Below are positions 23,008 to 33,734 of a DNA stretch of 64,000 nucleotides, in pieces. Every line of letters begins with the position of its first letter. Position 1 is the first letter of the stretch. The notes below the pieces were generated by a model. That model was given only the letters and a program-made list of their open reading frames with translations. It searched no databases and had not been told where the DNA came from. The DNA comes from Catonia carolina (lineage: Eukaryota > Arthropoda > Insecta > Hemiptera > Achilidae): contig JAQMRL010000022.1 in NCBI GenBank assembly GCA_035578175.1, positions 5,067,501 to 5,131,500 of the forward strand. Direction: 5' to 3'. A program made the position numbers and the translations under genes.

Positions 23008-23805
23008 ATAACGGTGTGTTGTGCGATTACTGGGTGTTCTCATCACAATAGACACCAAAAGGAGTTGGTCATTATAAGTTTCACCGTTTTCCAAAGGCCA
23101 TTGAAACTAGATTGAAGTGGATAAATGTATTTGATGCCGGCGTATAAGATTGCACTTGTATATGCAACCCGCAGAATGTGTGTACAACTACAGTACCTAA
23201 AAACAACAATTAATGAAACAGCTGATTAAAATTTCAATAATGTCATAGTTGTTATTGACAGTTTAAAATCAAGAAAATCAAGAAAGACAGAAAATCAAGC
23301 GGGCCGATTGATTTTCTGCTGATAGTGGTCACGTTTGTTTTGTACATTTCGACCAATCAGATTATGTACGCGATTTAAAGTCCGAGTTGCTACATCTTCC
23401 ATTAAAACGTGTCTTAAAGACGAATTCAGTCCAACATTTAAATTTTCCGATTTCTTGTGCCGTTCTACGTACGGTAAACCCGACTTGCAAAGAACGTAAA
23501 AAACAAGCAGAGAAACGTTACGCTCGTAAGGAAGTTTATGATGTTTTAAACTCATCATACAATTACAACACAGGCGTTCACAAAAGGAAGGGATAGCCGT
23601 GGGGGAAGGTATGCCTCGTTTTAATAAAGAACCGCCAAATTTGAATGTTGCGCAGTCAGGAGAACTGATCTGTTAAAACGTGAAAACGCCGATTCAAAAG
23701 AAGAAAACTAGTTACTTAGAGAAAAACGTCAGATCACGAACAAAGAACCGTTAAAATTAAAATCAATTTCCCGTTTAAACATACCTAAACCGCTATGTTT
23801 GTAAA
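23008..23805 (+). pseudogene. THAP-domain protein pseudogene
   Basis: THAP domains are C2CH zinc fingers that bind DNA, found in host regulators and P-element-type transposases. Visible pieces in order: VCCAITGC with the first cysteine pair (about 23014), then after a 1-nt frameshift HYKFHRFPKAIETRLKWINV (23072-23130, containing the invariant Trp), then FSADSGHVCFVHFDQSDYV (23312-23370, the last Cys and His) and LLHLPLKRVLKTNSVQHLNF with the final Pro of the AVPTxxxP-type end. A lysine/glutamate-rich coiled-coil-like stretch follows to about 23805. Damage seen: no ATG (ATA at 23008), the frameshift, TGA in place of the expected codon at 23309, a 137-bp duplicated insert plus filler between WINV and IKRAD, and a later TAG. 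The reading pattern indicates one ancestral exon. Confidence 0.8.
23126..23295 (+). repeat. 137-bp duplicated insert plus filler inside the THAP segment
   Basis: Positions 23126-23262 duplicate 22684-22820. The next about 33 bp contain AAAATCAAG three times (at 23265, 23274 and 23291), the third belonging to the interrupted exon. Short templated copies next to an insertion are typical of end-joining repair filler. Removing the insert brings WINV next to IKRAD, as a THAP domain would have. Confidence 0.8.
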
Positions 23806-25541
23806 AACAATGCAAAAATCCTACCGTCACTACGAACCGACCGAGTTGTTGGGGATCGGACGCGTTCCTCACCCGAGCGCCACTATCTCTCTCTAGCAGA
23901 AATAAAATCTTATACACCGGCATCAATACACACATTAGTCAAAACAAAAATATTGAGTTAAACATTTTTGTTGAGAAGTGGTTGTTTGATTGTTTGACAT
24001 GCAGAAACGAGTTATTTTAGTTTTACTAGTCAGTAGGTACACAAAAGTTTCCGTATTGAAACATTCGGTGTTGTTTTATGTGCAGTTGTTTGAACAAAAT
24101 AGTTTTTATCTACCGTTTTCGTAGAAATTTCAGTAGACGTGTAAATTACCTATTTATTTTTTTAATCTGTAATGTGTGTACGTTGCAATTTGTTCAATTC
24201 AGAACAATAAGCAACCCCATGACCCAATGAGATGAGGATGATATGTATGACGTGTAAATGAGATGTAGTCTTTTACAGACACAGGCTGACATTCCTGAGA
24301 GAGTATGGTTAATTGAACCCCAACCATCAAAGTACACCGGTAACCACTGATTAGCATTCAAATCCGTATAAAAGCTGAACAATTTTAAAAATTTAAATTT
24401 AAATTGGTAGTTATTTAAATAGCCTACATCTATATTTTTTTAAATGTTGTATTCAATGTCGAATTAACGTAGTGAGTGTATATTCACCAACGTAGACAAT
24501 TTTTTTAGTTAGACAAGTAGCAGCTAGACTCAGACGGGCGAGAGATACCGTTGAATCACACGGATTGTAATTATAGCTTTCTTTAGGTTCAATTAGGGAG
24601 TCATTAGGATGATACTATTTATAGTAGATTATGTATCGTAAGCCTATGAAGGTAATATCTATTTAACCATTTCAGATTGGGAAATGAACGAATTGATACT
24701 ACAGTAGAACCTAGCTTTACCGAAACATCAAAGATTTTGGAAATGAAGAGGTTTTCATTTAGCGGTAGTATCACGCTTACGTATTATTAGAAGTAAGTCC
24801 GATATTGAAGATTCCTCACACTGTTCAAAAAAACTTGAGACAACGTAAGACAAAATTTAAAAAAAAATATTCGCTGTAGAATCTGGGCGAGTGCGAAGTT
24901 TTGGAAAATTATTTCTGCTTGAGAATAGTGCACATACAAAAATATTCCTACCTCTAATGCGTTATTGGGTTAAAACCATCCTCGGCTTTCATACGATTCT
25001 TGTCTTAGCTGCTTACTTTCTCGTGAGGTGCGCCATCATCCGTTTCAACTGACTGTCGTATTCGTATATTTAATGTATCGTCTTTTGTGTAGTCTAATTT
25101 ATTATCATCAGCGATTATCATTTATCTACTTCATTTTCAGCTGTATTTTCACAGCCTGGGATGTGTCTCAGTAATGGTGGTAAATGTTCATAATCTGTAC
25201 ATTGTATGCAGTATTGAAATAACAAAATAAAAAAAAATCGGATCTATTTCCGTAAAGCCGATTACGGTTTAGCGGGATTCAGATAAGTGAGGTTTTAATT
25301 TATTAGAAAACACTAGAAAACGTGAAATATTTTTGTCAAAAACATATAAATTATAGTACTTCAACAACAAATATTTGTTAAAAAAAGTAAATAAAAGAAA
25401 ATAATTTGCTTTATTTTTTGGGTACTCATGTTTGGTTAAAAAATATTTTCAGTTAAAAATTATTTTTACCCACTTAATCAAATTACAAAATTATTATTAC
25501 GGTAACTTATAGTGTTTTTACTAAAACAAGATAACTATTTT
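23806..25541. other. Non-coding stretch with a SINE-like conserved block
   Basis: No gene recognised. The segment 24205-24370 (starting GCAACCCCATGACCCAATGA) is less AT-rich and has the look of a SINE body; on the minus strand it has a box-B-like GGTTCAATTAACC. The rest is AT-rich. Confidence 0.4.
24205..24370 (-). repeat. SINE-like block (tentative)
   Basis: It stands out by base composition and contains GGGTTCAATTAACCA-like box B on the minus strand. I have an impression of seeing this block in other insect genomes, but no second copy lies in this window. Confidence 0.3.
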
Positions 25542-25553
25542 AATGTAGAAATT
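25542..25553. repeat. Target-site duplication, 5' copy
   Basis: AATGTAGAAATT, identical to 29944-29955. The pair brackets the Jockey-like LINE and marks its insertion site. Confidence 0.9.
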
Positions 25554-25765
25554 GATAGTACTACAGCTGATGTTTGTTGTGTTTTTGTGCTGGTCATTTT
25601 TTATGTTAAATGTACTGAATTATTGAACATTTTCGTAAAAAATAATATCGTCTGGTCTTCAGTTTCATTGTCAGTGTTTTTCAGAATTAATTACTTTATA
25701 TTGAAAACTGTTCCAAGAAAATTACAACGAACACCATAAATTTGTTCGTTTAAGGTTAGGTTGCT

Positions 25766-26932
25766 ATGCAACCGAGTAACAACGTTGGTTACGGCCCGTG
25801 TCCTACTATGGAGACTGTCCAAACTATCCAAACTAGTCTGAGTTTGGATAACGTAACCAAAAATAGTAATTCAGATAATTACGGCTCCAATAACACGGAA
25901 TGGAGGCAAGTAATAAACAAACGTAAAATTACTGACGTTTCTATTGATGAAAATGCTATTAAAAAAATACATCCGAATGATCCACGGTCGAAAAATTCAA
26001 TTTTATATGAAAACAAAACTCCTGTCAGTAATAAATATTCCTTACTTTCTGATATTTCGAACGACAACTCAGAAAGCGATAAAACTAAGTTGAACATTCA
26101 ACGGCCCCCGCCAATTTTCTTAAAGTCAAACGTAAATTACGTTCCGTTATGCAACATTTTAAAACAGTTAGTCGGAGACGGTTTCAAATGTTCTTCGACA
26201 ACTCAAGGTATCACTATTTACCTTTCCAATGGTGATGATTACAGAAAGTGTGTCAAATATTTGAGAGAAAATAATGCTGACTTTCACTGCTATCAGCTTT
26301 CTGAAGATAAACCATTCAGTGTAGTCATACGTGGGTTGCACCAGTCGATGGATCATAGCCTGATAATTTCAGAACTGAAGGAAAAAGGTCATACAGTACG
26401 CAGTGTATCGAATGTTATGTCCCATCGCACAAAACAGTATTTGCCGCTGTTGTTTGTAGACCTAGAGAAGGCAGAAAATAATCAACAAATATTTGATGTA
26501 ACGTCTTTATTTTTTTCTAAAATAAAAGTTGAGCCGCCGCGTCCGAAACGCCATATAGTTCAATGTCTAAGGTGCCAGCAATATTCACATACAAGACGTT
26601 ATTGTAATCACGCTCCTAAATGCGTGCGTTGTGCAGGGGATCATGAGTCTTCCAGTTGTACCAAACCACGCGATACGCCAGCCACGTGTGCGCTCTGTTC
26701 CCAGTCTCACCCGGCTAACTACAAAGGGTGTGCTATATACAAGGAAATCCAGAAACGTCGGGCACCCCTTCATAAAACAAGTGAAAATTCAAAAAATCAA
26801 AGGCACCCAGTACCTGACATTAATTCTTCATCTTTTCCACCGTTGCCTTCAAAATCCACCGGAAATAAAATTGAAGCAGGACAAACTCCATTATTACAGG
26901 TACATTCACCTTCCATATTTTCATCTGCCTAA
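25766..26932 (+). CDS. LINE ORF1 protein (Gag-like), probably truncated at the C-terminus
   Basis: ORF1 proteins of Jockey elements coat the element RNA and guide it to chromatin. This one has 388 residues. The N-terminal third is Ser/Asn/Asp-rich and likely disordered. Residues about 110-255 form the Gag pre-knuckle region with VVIRGLHQSMDHSLIISEL, the RNA-binding-like fold typical of the family. From residue 267 three CCHC knuckles follow: CLRCQQYSHTRRYC, CVRCAGDHESSSC and CALCSQSHPANYKGC. The start is the first ATG after the 5' UTR. The TAA at 26930-26932 is followed in the same frame by 46 more open codons whose text (LLFPMISLMTQLIQALMSK) is the hydrophobic helix expected at Jockey Gag C-termini. 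The stop is therefore probably a point mutation. Confidence 0.9.
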   Translation: MQPSNNVGYGPCPTMETVQTIQTSLSLDNVTKNSNSDNYGSNNTEWRQVINKRKITDVSIDENAIKKIHPNDPRSKNSILYENKTPVSNKYSLLSDISNDNSESDKTKLNIQRPPPIFLKSNVNYVPLCNILKQLVGDGFKCSSTTQGITIYLSNGDDYRKCVKYLRENNADFHCYQLSEDKPFSVVIRGLHQSMDHSLIISELKEKGHTVRSVSNVMSHRTKQYLPLLFVDLEKAENNQQIFDVTSLFFSKIKVEPPRPKRHIVQCLRCQQYSHTRRYCNHAPKCVRCAGDHESSSCTKPRDTPATCALCSQSHPANYKGCAIYKEIQKRRAPLHKTSENSKNQRHPVPDINSSSFPPLPSKSTGNKIEAGQTPLLQVHSPSIFSSA

Positions 26933-27062
26933 ATTGCGGAATATAATGCTGCGTTGGGGCCGTCAAGTCAAATTAATACTTTTTTGTCGGAAATGAAAAC
27001 TCTATTGTTTCCAATGATTTCGTTGATGACTCAACTTATACAAGCCTTAATGTCTAAAAATA

Positions 27063-29753
27063 ATGCCAAATAATATGACATCTAATTCCCTTGTCGTCTT
27101 GTTGTGGAATGCTAATGGTATTTCACAACATTTCAATGAGCTAGAATATGTGCTACATGAGAAAAGAATAGACATCGCCCTCATTTCGGAGTCTCACTTG
27201 TCTTCACGTTCTCGTTTTTACGTTCCCGGTTACATCGTTTACCGGACTGATCACCCGGCCGACCGGAGCCAAGGGGGCACGGCAATTATCATCAAGGCGA
27301 CTTTAAAACATGACTTCCTTTTCACTGAACCTCCAACAAATTTTCTTCAGGCAACTGTACTTTCTTTATACCTAAACCAGTTAAAATTTAATGTAGCATC
27401 AGTTTATTGTCCGCCACGATTTCGAGTAACTGAGGAGGAGTTTCAAAATTTTTTCGATGAGTTGGGACCAGCATTTATTGCAGGTGGTGATTATAATGCG
27501 AAGAACACTCAGTGGGGATGTAGAGTCAATACACCACGAGGCAGGCAACTGCTAAATGTAATTGACTACAATCGATTTGAAGTAATAACGCCCAGGATGC
27601 CGACATATTGGCCTTCTGCCGTCACAAAGCTGCCTGATATACTAGATATATTTATAACACGAGGTATAAGTCGACTTCACCATGCGGTTGAAAATTTAGA
27701 CGATTTTAGATCCGACCATTCTCCGGTTCTGTTAACTATAAGTGCTACTCCTCTTTATAAACAGCAACTACCATCGCTAACGCCAACCGGCAAGATGGAT
27801 TGGGTCAAATTTCAAAATCTTGTAAATAACAATTTAAATGTTCACGTCCCTTTAAAAACTGCTCACGATTTAGAATGCGCCATAGACGACTTTAACTCTA
27901 TCATTCAATCTGCTGCATGGGATTCTGCAATAACTGTTTCAAAAAATGAACGCAATGGACCACATTATCCCAGATCCATACGGGAATTAATTACTCAAAA
28001 ACGGGCAGCACGTCGTCGATGGCATCGTACAAGACTTCCGGACGATAAATCTACTGTCAATCGGCTATCCAACAGACTTAAAAAGGAAATCTGGGCAGTT
28101 AAACTCGACCGCTTTGAAAGCCGCTTGAATTCCCTGAACACAGAAGATGGCTCGTTATGGAGAGCAACAAAGCGACTTCTAAAGCAAGTTCCAGTTTCGA
28201 CTCCTCTTCGGCGTGAGAACCAAACCTGGGCCAAGTCTGACCAAGAAAAAGCTGATTTATTTGGAGAACATCTCAGCAACGTATTTAAACCTCATGTGCA
28301 AACAGGAGACATTGAGTTTGACAGGGATGTACAGGAATTCGTAACGTGCCCAACTACGCTATCGTTGCCGCCTAAACCTGTGAGTTTAAACGAGGTCAAG
28401 AGTATTATTAAACGTCTTCCATTGCACAAGTCACCAGGTCTGGATTTGATAACTGCAGAGATATTAAAGGAGTTACCAGAAAGAGGGATAATTTTTATAC
28501 GAAACATATTTAATGCTATTCTCAGAACTGCGCATTTTCCTTTACAATGGAAATTGTCAACTATTGTTTTATTTCAGAAGCCGGAAAAACCATCTCACTG
28601 TGTAAGCTCTTACCGGCCCATTAGCCTTCTTTCAGTCGTGTCTAAACTTTTTGAACGAATTTTGTTAGATCGACTTTCGCCGATAATTGAAGCTACAACT
28701 CCAAATTATCAGTTTGGATTCAGAAGGCAGCATTCAACAACTCATCAGCTGCACAGAGTGGTTGATTTAATTTCTGTAGGGTTAGAACAAAAATTATACA
28801 CATCGGCTGTATTTCTGGATATTAGTTCGGCGTTCGATAAGGTTTGGCATCCCGGGCTTTTGTATAAATTAAAATCTATTTTTTCTGATACATATTATGG
28901 AATTCTGAGGTCATTTTTAGAGGATAGATATTTTGTTGTGCGCCAAGGTTTGGAATATTCTAATATCTGGCATATCGAAGCAGGAGTTCCTCAAGGGTCC
29001 ATATTATCTCCTGCTTTGTACTCCATATTTACGTCTGACTTCCCGGAAAATGACTTCACGACAGTAGCAGCGTACGCAGATGATACCGTTCTGTTATGCA
29101 GCAGTGAATCTCCAGAAGAAACTTCGATGAACATCCAAAATCACTTGTATGAGGTATCTACATGGCTCAAAAACTGGAGAATGAAAGTTAACCCGCTGAA
29201 ATCTGTGCAAGTGACTTTTACTTTAAGAAGAAGAACTTGTCCAACTGTTTACCTGGATAACAATGAGATACCGCAAGAAAATAAAGTTCGATATCTGGGC
29301 CTCCATTTAGACCGTAGACTGACTTGGGGATATCATATCAAAACAAAACGTTTGCAACTAAATAACCGTACAAGATTACTTTCAAAATTCATCAACAGAA
29401 AATCAACTCTATCATTAAAATTTAAATTATTAACATACAAAGCCTATTTACGACCGATATGGAATTACGGTATTGAAATTTTTGGGACCGCAAAGAAAAC
29501 TCACATTCAAAAAATTCAAACTCATCAGTCAAAAATACTTCGGATGATAACGAACGCCCCATATTACGTAACAAATTTAACATTGCATTCCGGTTTGAAA
29601 ATCCCTTTTGTAACAGAAACTGCTAAAATAAAATATTCCAAATTTAACAGAAAATTAACAGATCACATCAATCCCCTAATACAGCAAATGTCAAGACGAA
29701 ACTTACCACACCGACGCCTACGAAGAAAATGGAGTAGAGATCTATTGATCTAA
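27063..29753 (+). CDS. LINE ORF2: endonuclease and reverse transcriptase
   Basis: 896 residues, uninterrupted. It nicks target DNA and reverse transcribes the element RNA from the nick. Residues 1-225 are an apurinic-like endonuclease: LLWNANGI (Asn 17), ALISESH (Glu), AGGDYNAKNTQWG (about 140-152) and SDHSPV (about 217-222). The RT follows: SSYRPISLLSVVSKLFERIL, the GVPQGSILSPALYS motif, and the catalytic YADD at 671-674 (29073-29084). After the thumb come VRYLGLHLDRRLTW, RPIWNYGIEIFGTA and the basic end RRLRRKWSRDLLI. No RNase H is present, as usual for Jockey. The ATG overlaps the ancestral end of ORF1 by 11 nt. All key residues that I can check are present. Confidence 0.95.
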   Translation: MPNNMTSNSLVVLLWNANGISQHFNELEYVLHEKRIDIALISESHLSSRSRFYVPGYIVYRTDHPADRSQGGTAIIIKATLKHDFLFTEPPTNFLQATVLSLYLNQLKFNVASVYCPPRFRVTEEEFQNFFDELGPAFIAGGDYNAKNTQWGCRVNTPRGRQLLNVIDYNRFEVITPRMPTYWPSAVTKLPDILDIFITRGISRLHHAVENLDDFRSDHSPVLLTISATPLYKQQLPSLTPTGKMDWVKFQNLVNNNLNVHVPLKTAHDLECAIDDFNSIIQSAAWDSAITVSKNERNGPHYPRSIRELITQKRAARRRWHRTRLPDDKSTVNRLSNRLKKEIWAVKLDRFESRLNSLNTEDGSLWRATKRLLKQVPVSTPLRRENQTWAKSDQEKADLFGEHLSNVFKPHVQTGDIEFDRDVQEFVTCPTTLSLPPKPVSLNEVKSIIKRLPLHKSPGLDLITAEILKELPERGIIFIRNIFNAILRTAHFPLQWKLSTIVLFQKPEKPSHCVSSYRPISLLSVVSKLFERILLDRLSPIIEATTPNYQFGFRRQHSTTHQLHRVVDLISVGLEQKLYTSAVFLDISSAFDKVWHPGLLYKLKSIFSDTYYGILRSFLEDRYFVVRQGLEYSNIWHIEAGVPQGSILSPALYSIFTSDFPENDFTTVAAYADDTVLLCSSESPEETSMNIQNHLYEVSTWLKNWRMKVNPLKSVQVTFTLRRRTCPTVYLDNNEIPQENKVRYLGLHLDRRLTWGYHIKTKRLQLNNRTRLLSKFINRKSTLSLKFKLLTYKAYLRPIWNYGIEIFGTAKKTHIQKIQTHQSKILRMITNAPYYVTNLTLHSGLKIPFVTETAKIKYSKFNRKLTDHINPLIQQMSRRNLPHRRLRRKWSRDLLI

Positions 29754-29943
29754 TTGTTCTATATTTTTATTAACTTATTTTTTTGAAATCCACTATACTT
29801 TTGAATTATCCACTGGGATGTATTCTTTAAAAAAATGTTTCTGTTTATTTATCAAGTCATTTGTTTTTTCAAAATTTAGTCAAGCATTTGGATGGTTATA
29901 CTGTACTGTATAGTTTCTAAATAAAATTAACGTTAAAAAAAAA

Positions 29944-29955
29944 AATGTAGAAATT
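29944..29955. repeat. Target-site duplication, 3' copy
   Basis: AATGTAGAAATT, directly after the poly(A) tail of the LINE; identical to 25542-25553. Confidence 0.9.
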
Positions 29956-30639
29956 AAATAACATTGTTTTAATTCAATTTTATAGTAAGTTTTTAAATGT
30001 GTAGCGTTAATAAAAGGGGTAACTTTAATGCACTTTAAATTAAATTGCTTCACAAAAGTGACTAACTATTAAAACGCTTTCTAGCAGCTACATTCTGGTG
30101 TTAGATAACATTTTCGTAGTGTACTTAGTTTTACTTTTATTTACATTTGAACGAGTGAGATCAATAAAGAGACGTTGCGACCTCAATTTCCATTAAAGAT
30201 AAATGAAAAATATTTTTCCGTTCGTAAAATCTACGATATGCATGAGATTTTAAAACAAATTCGTTACATTTAATGCACTTTTGTAACTAAATATTATACA
30301 GTACGTTTACTTTGTCCAAAGGACACCTTTGAATATCTTCTTTGTCAACGGAAGTTAAATTACGCATACTTCTCTCTGTTTATTATTCATGAAAGAATTT
30401 TGAAAAGTAGTTTTACATATTTATATGGTGTACTTGTCAATTTATTTTATTTAGACGTTTAATTCTAGTCGATTCAGTAACTAAATAAAAATAACCAACT
30501 GTCTTTTAAGCAGGTTTTGTAATTCATTGCAAAAGTACAGCACCATTTTTACGTGGATAAAATTGTAGTTAATCTATAGTTAGTTCATCTGTAAATTTTC
30601 AGAATTCTTATACAATCTTCGGATCACAATCTATGAAGA
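29956..30639. other. Non-coding spacer
   Basis: AT-rich, nothing recognised. Confidence 0.4.
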
Positions 30640-31090
30640 AAAGTTATCAACCGAACTTTCTAGAATATCTGCAATTTTTTTCTTTTGAGACCGCAGTGGA
30701 TCACTTGAGTCAGTTTCTGGGCATACTCTTCTGGTTCGTTTCTTTGATTTTCCTCCAGTATTCTTTCATTCTGGCAGATTTTCTTTGCCTTTCTGCTTCC
30801 AAAAAAATCACTTTCCTGCTTTCTTTTTTATGTACCTTTTCTTTGAATCTAATATTTTTATCTTTTAATAGTTTCAGCTTTTCAGTTTTTTTCTAGATCT
30901 TCGGAGGTGATGCCTGATTCTTCCATATCTTTCTTGATTTCATTTAACCACATTACTTCTGTCTTTTTCTTGTAGAGTTTTCGACTATTAAGTTTGTTAG
31001 TCTATCTTTGGGTGTTCTAATTATATGTCTAAAGAAAGATATTCTCTTTTTCTGCATTTATAATACCATACTTTCATTTTTTTTAAATCG
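30640..31090 (-). pseudogene. RTE/CR1-like LINE ORF2 C-terminus remnant
   Basis: Minus-strand reading: KRISFFRHIIRTPKDRLTNL (near 31060-31000), then after shifts WLNEIKKDMEESGITSEDLE-like text, an FKEKVHKKESRK stretch, and AERQRKSARMKEYWRKIKET near the end, followed by the word AAGTGATCCACTG. The + strand remnant at 18255-18725 has the same elements in the same order (ISFLGH, the MKAYWQNIK end, AAGTGATCCA), so both are tails of one family. Stops and frame changes mark it as dead. Confidence 0.65.
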
Positions 31091-33734
31091 ACTTTTTACC
31101 CGTGAAATTAATTTAAGATTAATTTAATTTAAGATTTAATCTCTATTTATTCGCATTGTATTTAAAAGTATTTAAAAAATGGCTTTAACGTGGGTTTTTC
31201 AGTGACTTTTAAATGAAGACAAACCAATTTTTGCACTTTTCTAATGTTGTTAGCAAAGTTACAACAGCTGGAATAAACGGCTAGTCAAAGAAATGAAAAA
31301 TGACGTAGACTATGTAACAGATTGTGACAATATCTAAAGGTAATATGGGTTCAAGAATATTCGAGAAAGACTGAGAAATTAAAACGTTTAACGTAAATAT
31401 CAAGAGTAATAAATAGCGTTTTCCAAAAAGAAGTTAAATATTATGTGTTATATAAATGTTCTGCGATAGTAAAGGTATAGCCTGGATGCCAAACAGCTAA
31501 TAATAGGGTAACCTTGTTTTGAGGTATGAATAAAATGTTTTTACTGTTTTTGAATGGTCATGTCATGTAGATTTCAAATCCGATTGATGCCACTCCGCCA
31601 GAGTTGAGCATTTTGAGTAATTCAAGATGGCGTCCAAGATGGCGCCCGAAATATTGAAAATATTGATCTGAAGCGATATTAACTTGTGGCATATCATTTT
31701 ATATGTTTTTTAGGTCGAGGAGTACGAATAAAAAGTTTAATTTTACCTACCGTTAATGGAAAAAATGTTATTGTCAAACTGTACCGTGTCACGGCTCCTT
31801 TGCCGTTGTTGTTTTTGCTGCGCTTACCGGCTCCACTGCAACACTCAAAGCTTGCCTGCCTGTTATTTTTTTAGCTAGTTTTTCAGGTCAAGGAATCAAA
31901 ATAGAATCTAACCTAGCAGATTTCTGCTCCATTCTGCTTAATCGTCTTTGAAGGTTGTTTCGTAAATAATGGGAGGGAACTGTAAGCATCAATTTATTTG
32001 TGAGAAGTCTTGTAAAAGTTTTGGTAGAGTTTCATAAAAAGATCTTTAACTGGTGGATTTTTTGGTGTTTTTTAACGGAGCGTTAGAAACGAAAAGAGTG
32101 TTTTGACTGACGTTTGTAAGGTCTTTGAATTAAATCTCAGAATTCGAGGTATCACTAACAGTTAGCATAATTTTACAGGCACAAACTTAAATTGGCCTGA
32201 GATGGGATCTCTGTACACTTTAAGGTTTTGCCTAGTTGAAAGTGACCCTGTGGAACGTCAATACATCAGTCTGTTTAACACCTTAACTCTATTGTTCAAG
32301 GTATTTCCTTTAACTGAAGCATAAGCGTTTGACAGTAATTACTTGTCAAAGTATATACTTAACGTAATATTGTGGCTTTCTCTAGTGTGAACCGAAGATA
32401 AACACTCTAGGACAGTTCCTTTACAATAACACAAACGATATAATATGCTTTTAAACATAATAATAATAATTTGTAATGCAGTAGATGTTGAATAATTTGA
32501 ACCCTATCTGTTTACAGTTCATGAAAATTTTTGTGAAAAAATAAACCTACCAATCAGGAGTGGATTACCAAATAGTACCGGGTACTGACTAATAACCGTG
32601 TCATAATAATTTTTCAATTCTTCCAGTCAGTAGTTCTATACAAATTATTTTAAAACCCTATGTTACCTGCCTACATTAGCAGTTGCCACAATACATAGGA
32701 ATACATTTGATAACGTGAAGAGGAATATAGTTTACTTGATTTTCTGTGAAAGTTAATAATTTTTGGTTATCGGAATGAAAAAGACTAGCAATCAACCCAA
32801 AGTTAAATTTATCTCAGTAACGCGAACGTAATTCCTTGTTGCCAACCGTAATTTCTGATGTCATGTTTACACTGATAGATAAATTCTTTTTGCGTTAACC
32901 TTGAACTATTTCATCGGATTTCATTAAAATATGTGTTATGTAGTAGCCTATACTACTTTTTGTCACAGTAACTCAATTACCAAAAGACAGATTTTGATAA
33001 ATTTAATACAGTTATTTCTTTCTCAGTCATAGTGATGTGACAATAAAGGGAAGGATATTTTAATAGGCAGATACGATAAATTGAATCGGTGGTGATCATT
33101 GTAAATTATGTAGCTTATAGAAATAACGGTAGAGGTGAGCGCCAGTGTCAAGTGATTTTCAAAGATATAAGTCGTAAAAATAAAGTTGAGAATAAGACCA
33201 GTACATGGGTTCCATTGTGGTCCTTATAAATTCAATAGGATGCTAAACGTATGGGTTAATGGACTCGAGACGCGCCTGTTTGGGGTAGACTATCTTACCA
33301 GTTTCTTTCATTGTTCATATGTCATTTATCATAAATTTTATGCTTGGCATTAATAAAATGCCACGAGGTAGATTAAATGAAATGTTTTTTTTTACAGATT
33401 TATGTATCTGTTTGACAATCGTCACCCATCGATTTATAATACATTTGCTATAGTGTTTCCGGATTTGTTTGCTGGAATTGTACTATACAAGAAGCAACTT
33501 GCTGATTTCTGGCTAAACAGAAGTGAAGCTTATTCTAATTCTTTTTCGCTTGAATAGTAGTCTATATGAGTCATCGACGTAATACAGTCAAAACTGAAAC
33601 AAGAAGTGCTATGGAATAACCCTTGAAATCAGAACTTTAATGTTCCCAATATGCCCGTCTCAATACCCAACCGATGGGCAATTTTCTTCGTCGTTTTTTA
33701 AACAAGGCTAGGAAAAAGCCTATTTCGAACTAAC
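31091..33734. other. Non-coding stretch with one exon-like patch
   Basis: No gene recognised. Near 31626-31650 the word CAAGATGGCG occurs as CAAGATGGCGTCCAAGATGG, and 31720-31865 is less AT-rich, suggesting an unrecognised dispersed repeat. At about 33399-33556 an open frame follows a good splice acceptor (TTTTTTTTACAG) and ends in TAG; see findings. Confidence 0.35.

Larger units (their letters stand above)
25554..29943 (+). mobile_element. Full-length Jockey-type non-LTR retrotransposon
   Basis: About 4.4 kb between identical 12-bp duplications, with a ~210-bp 5' UTR, ORF1 (nucleic-acid-binding, zinc knuckles), ORF2 (APE-type endonuclease plus RT), a ~180-bp 3' UTR with AATAAA at 29920 and a short poly(A) tail. 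Layout, ORF2 length without RNase H, and tail are those of the Jockey clade. The duplications are perfect and ORF2 is intact, so the insertion is probably young. The one visible defect is the early ORF1 stop. Like other Jockey elements it would be expected to carry an internal 5' UTR promoter, which I cannot confirm by motif. Confidence 0.93.

Noticed and set aside
27995..28507. Minus-strand frames inside the LINE ORF2
   Set aside because: Shadows of a strongly supported 896-codon RT frame.
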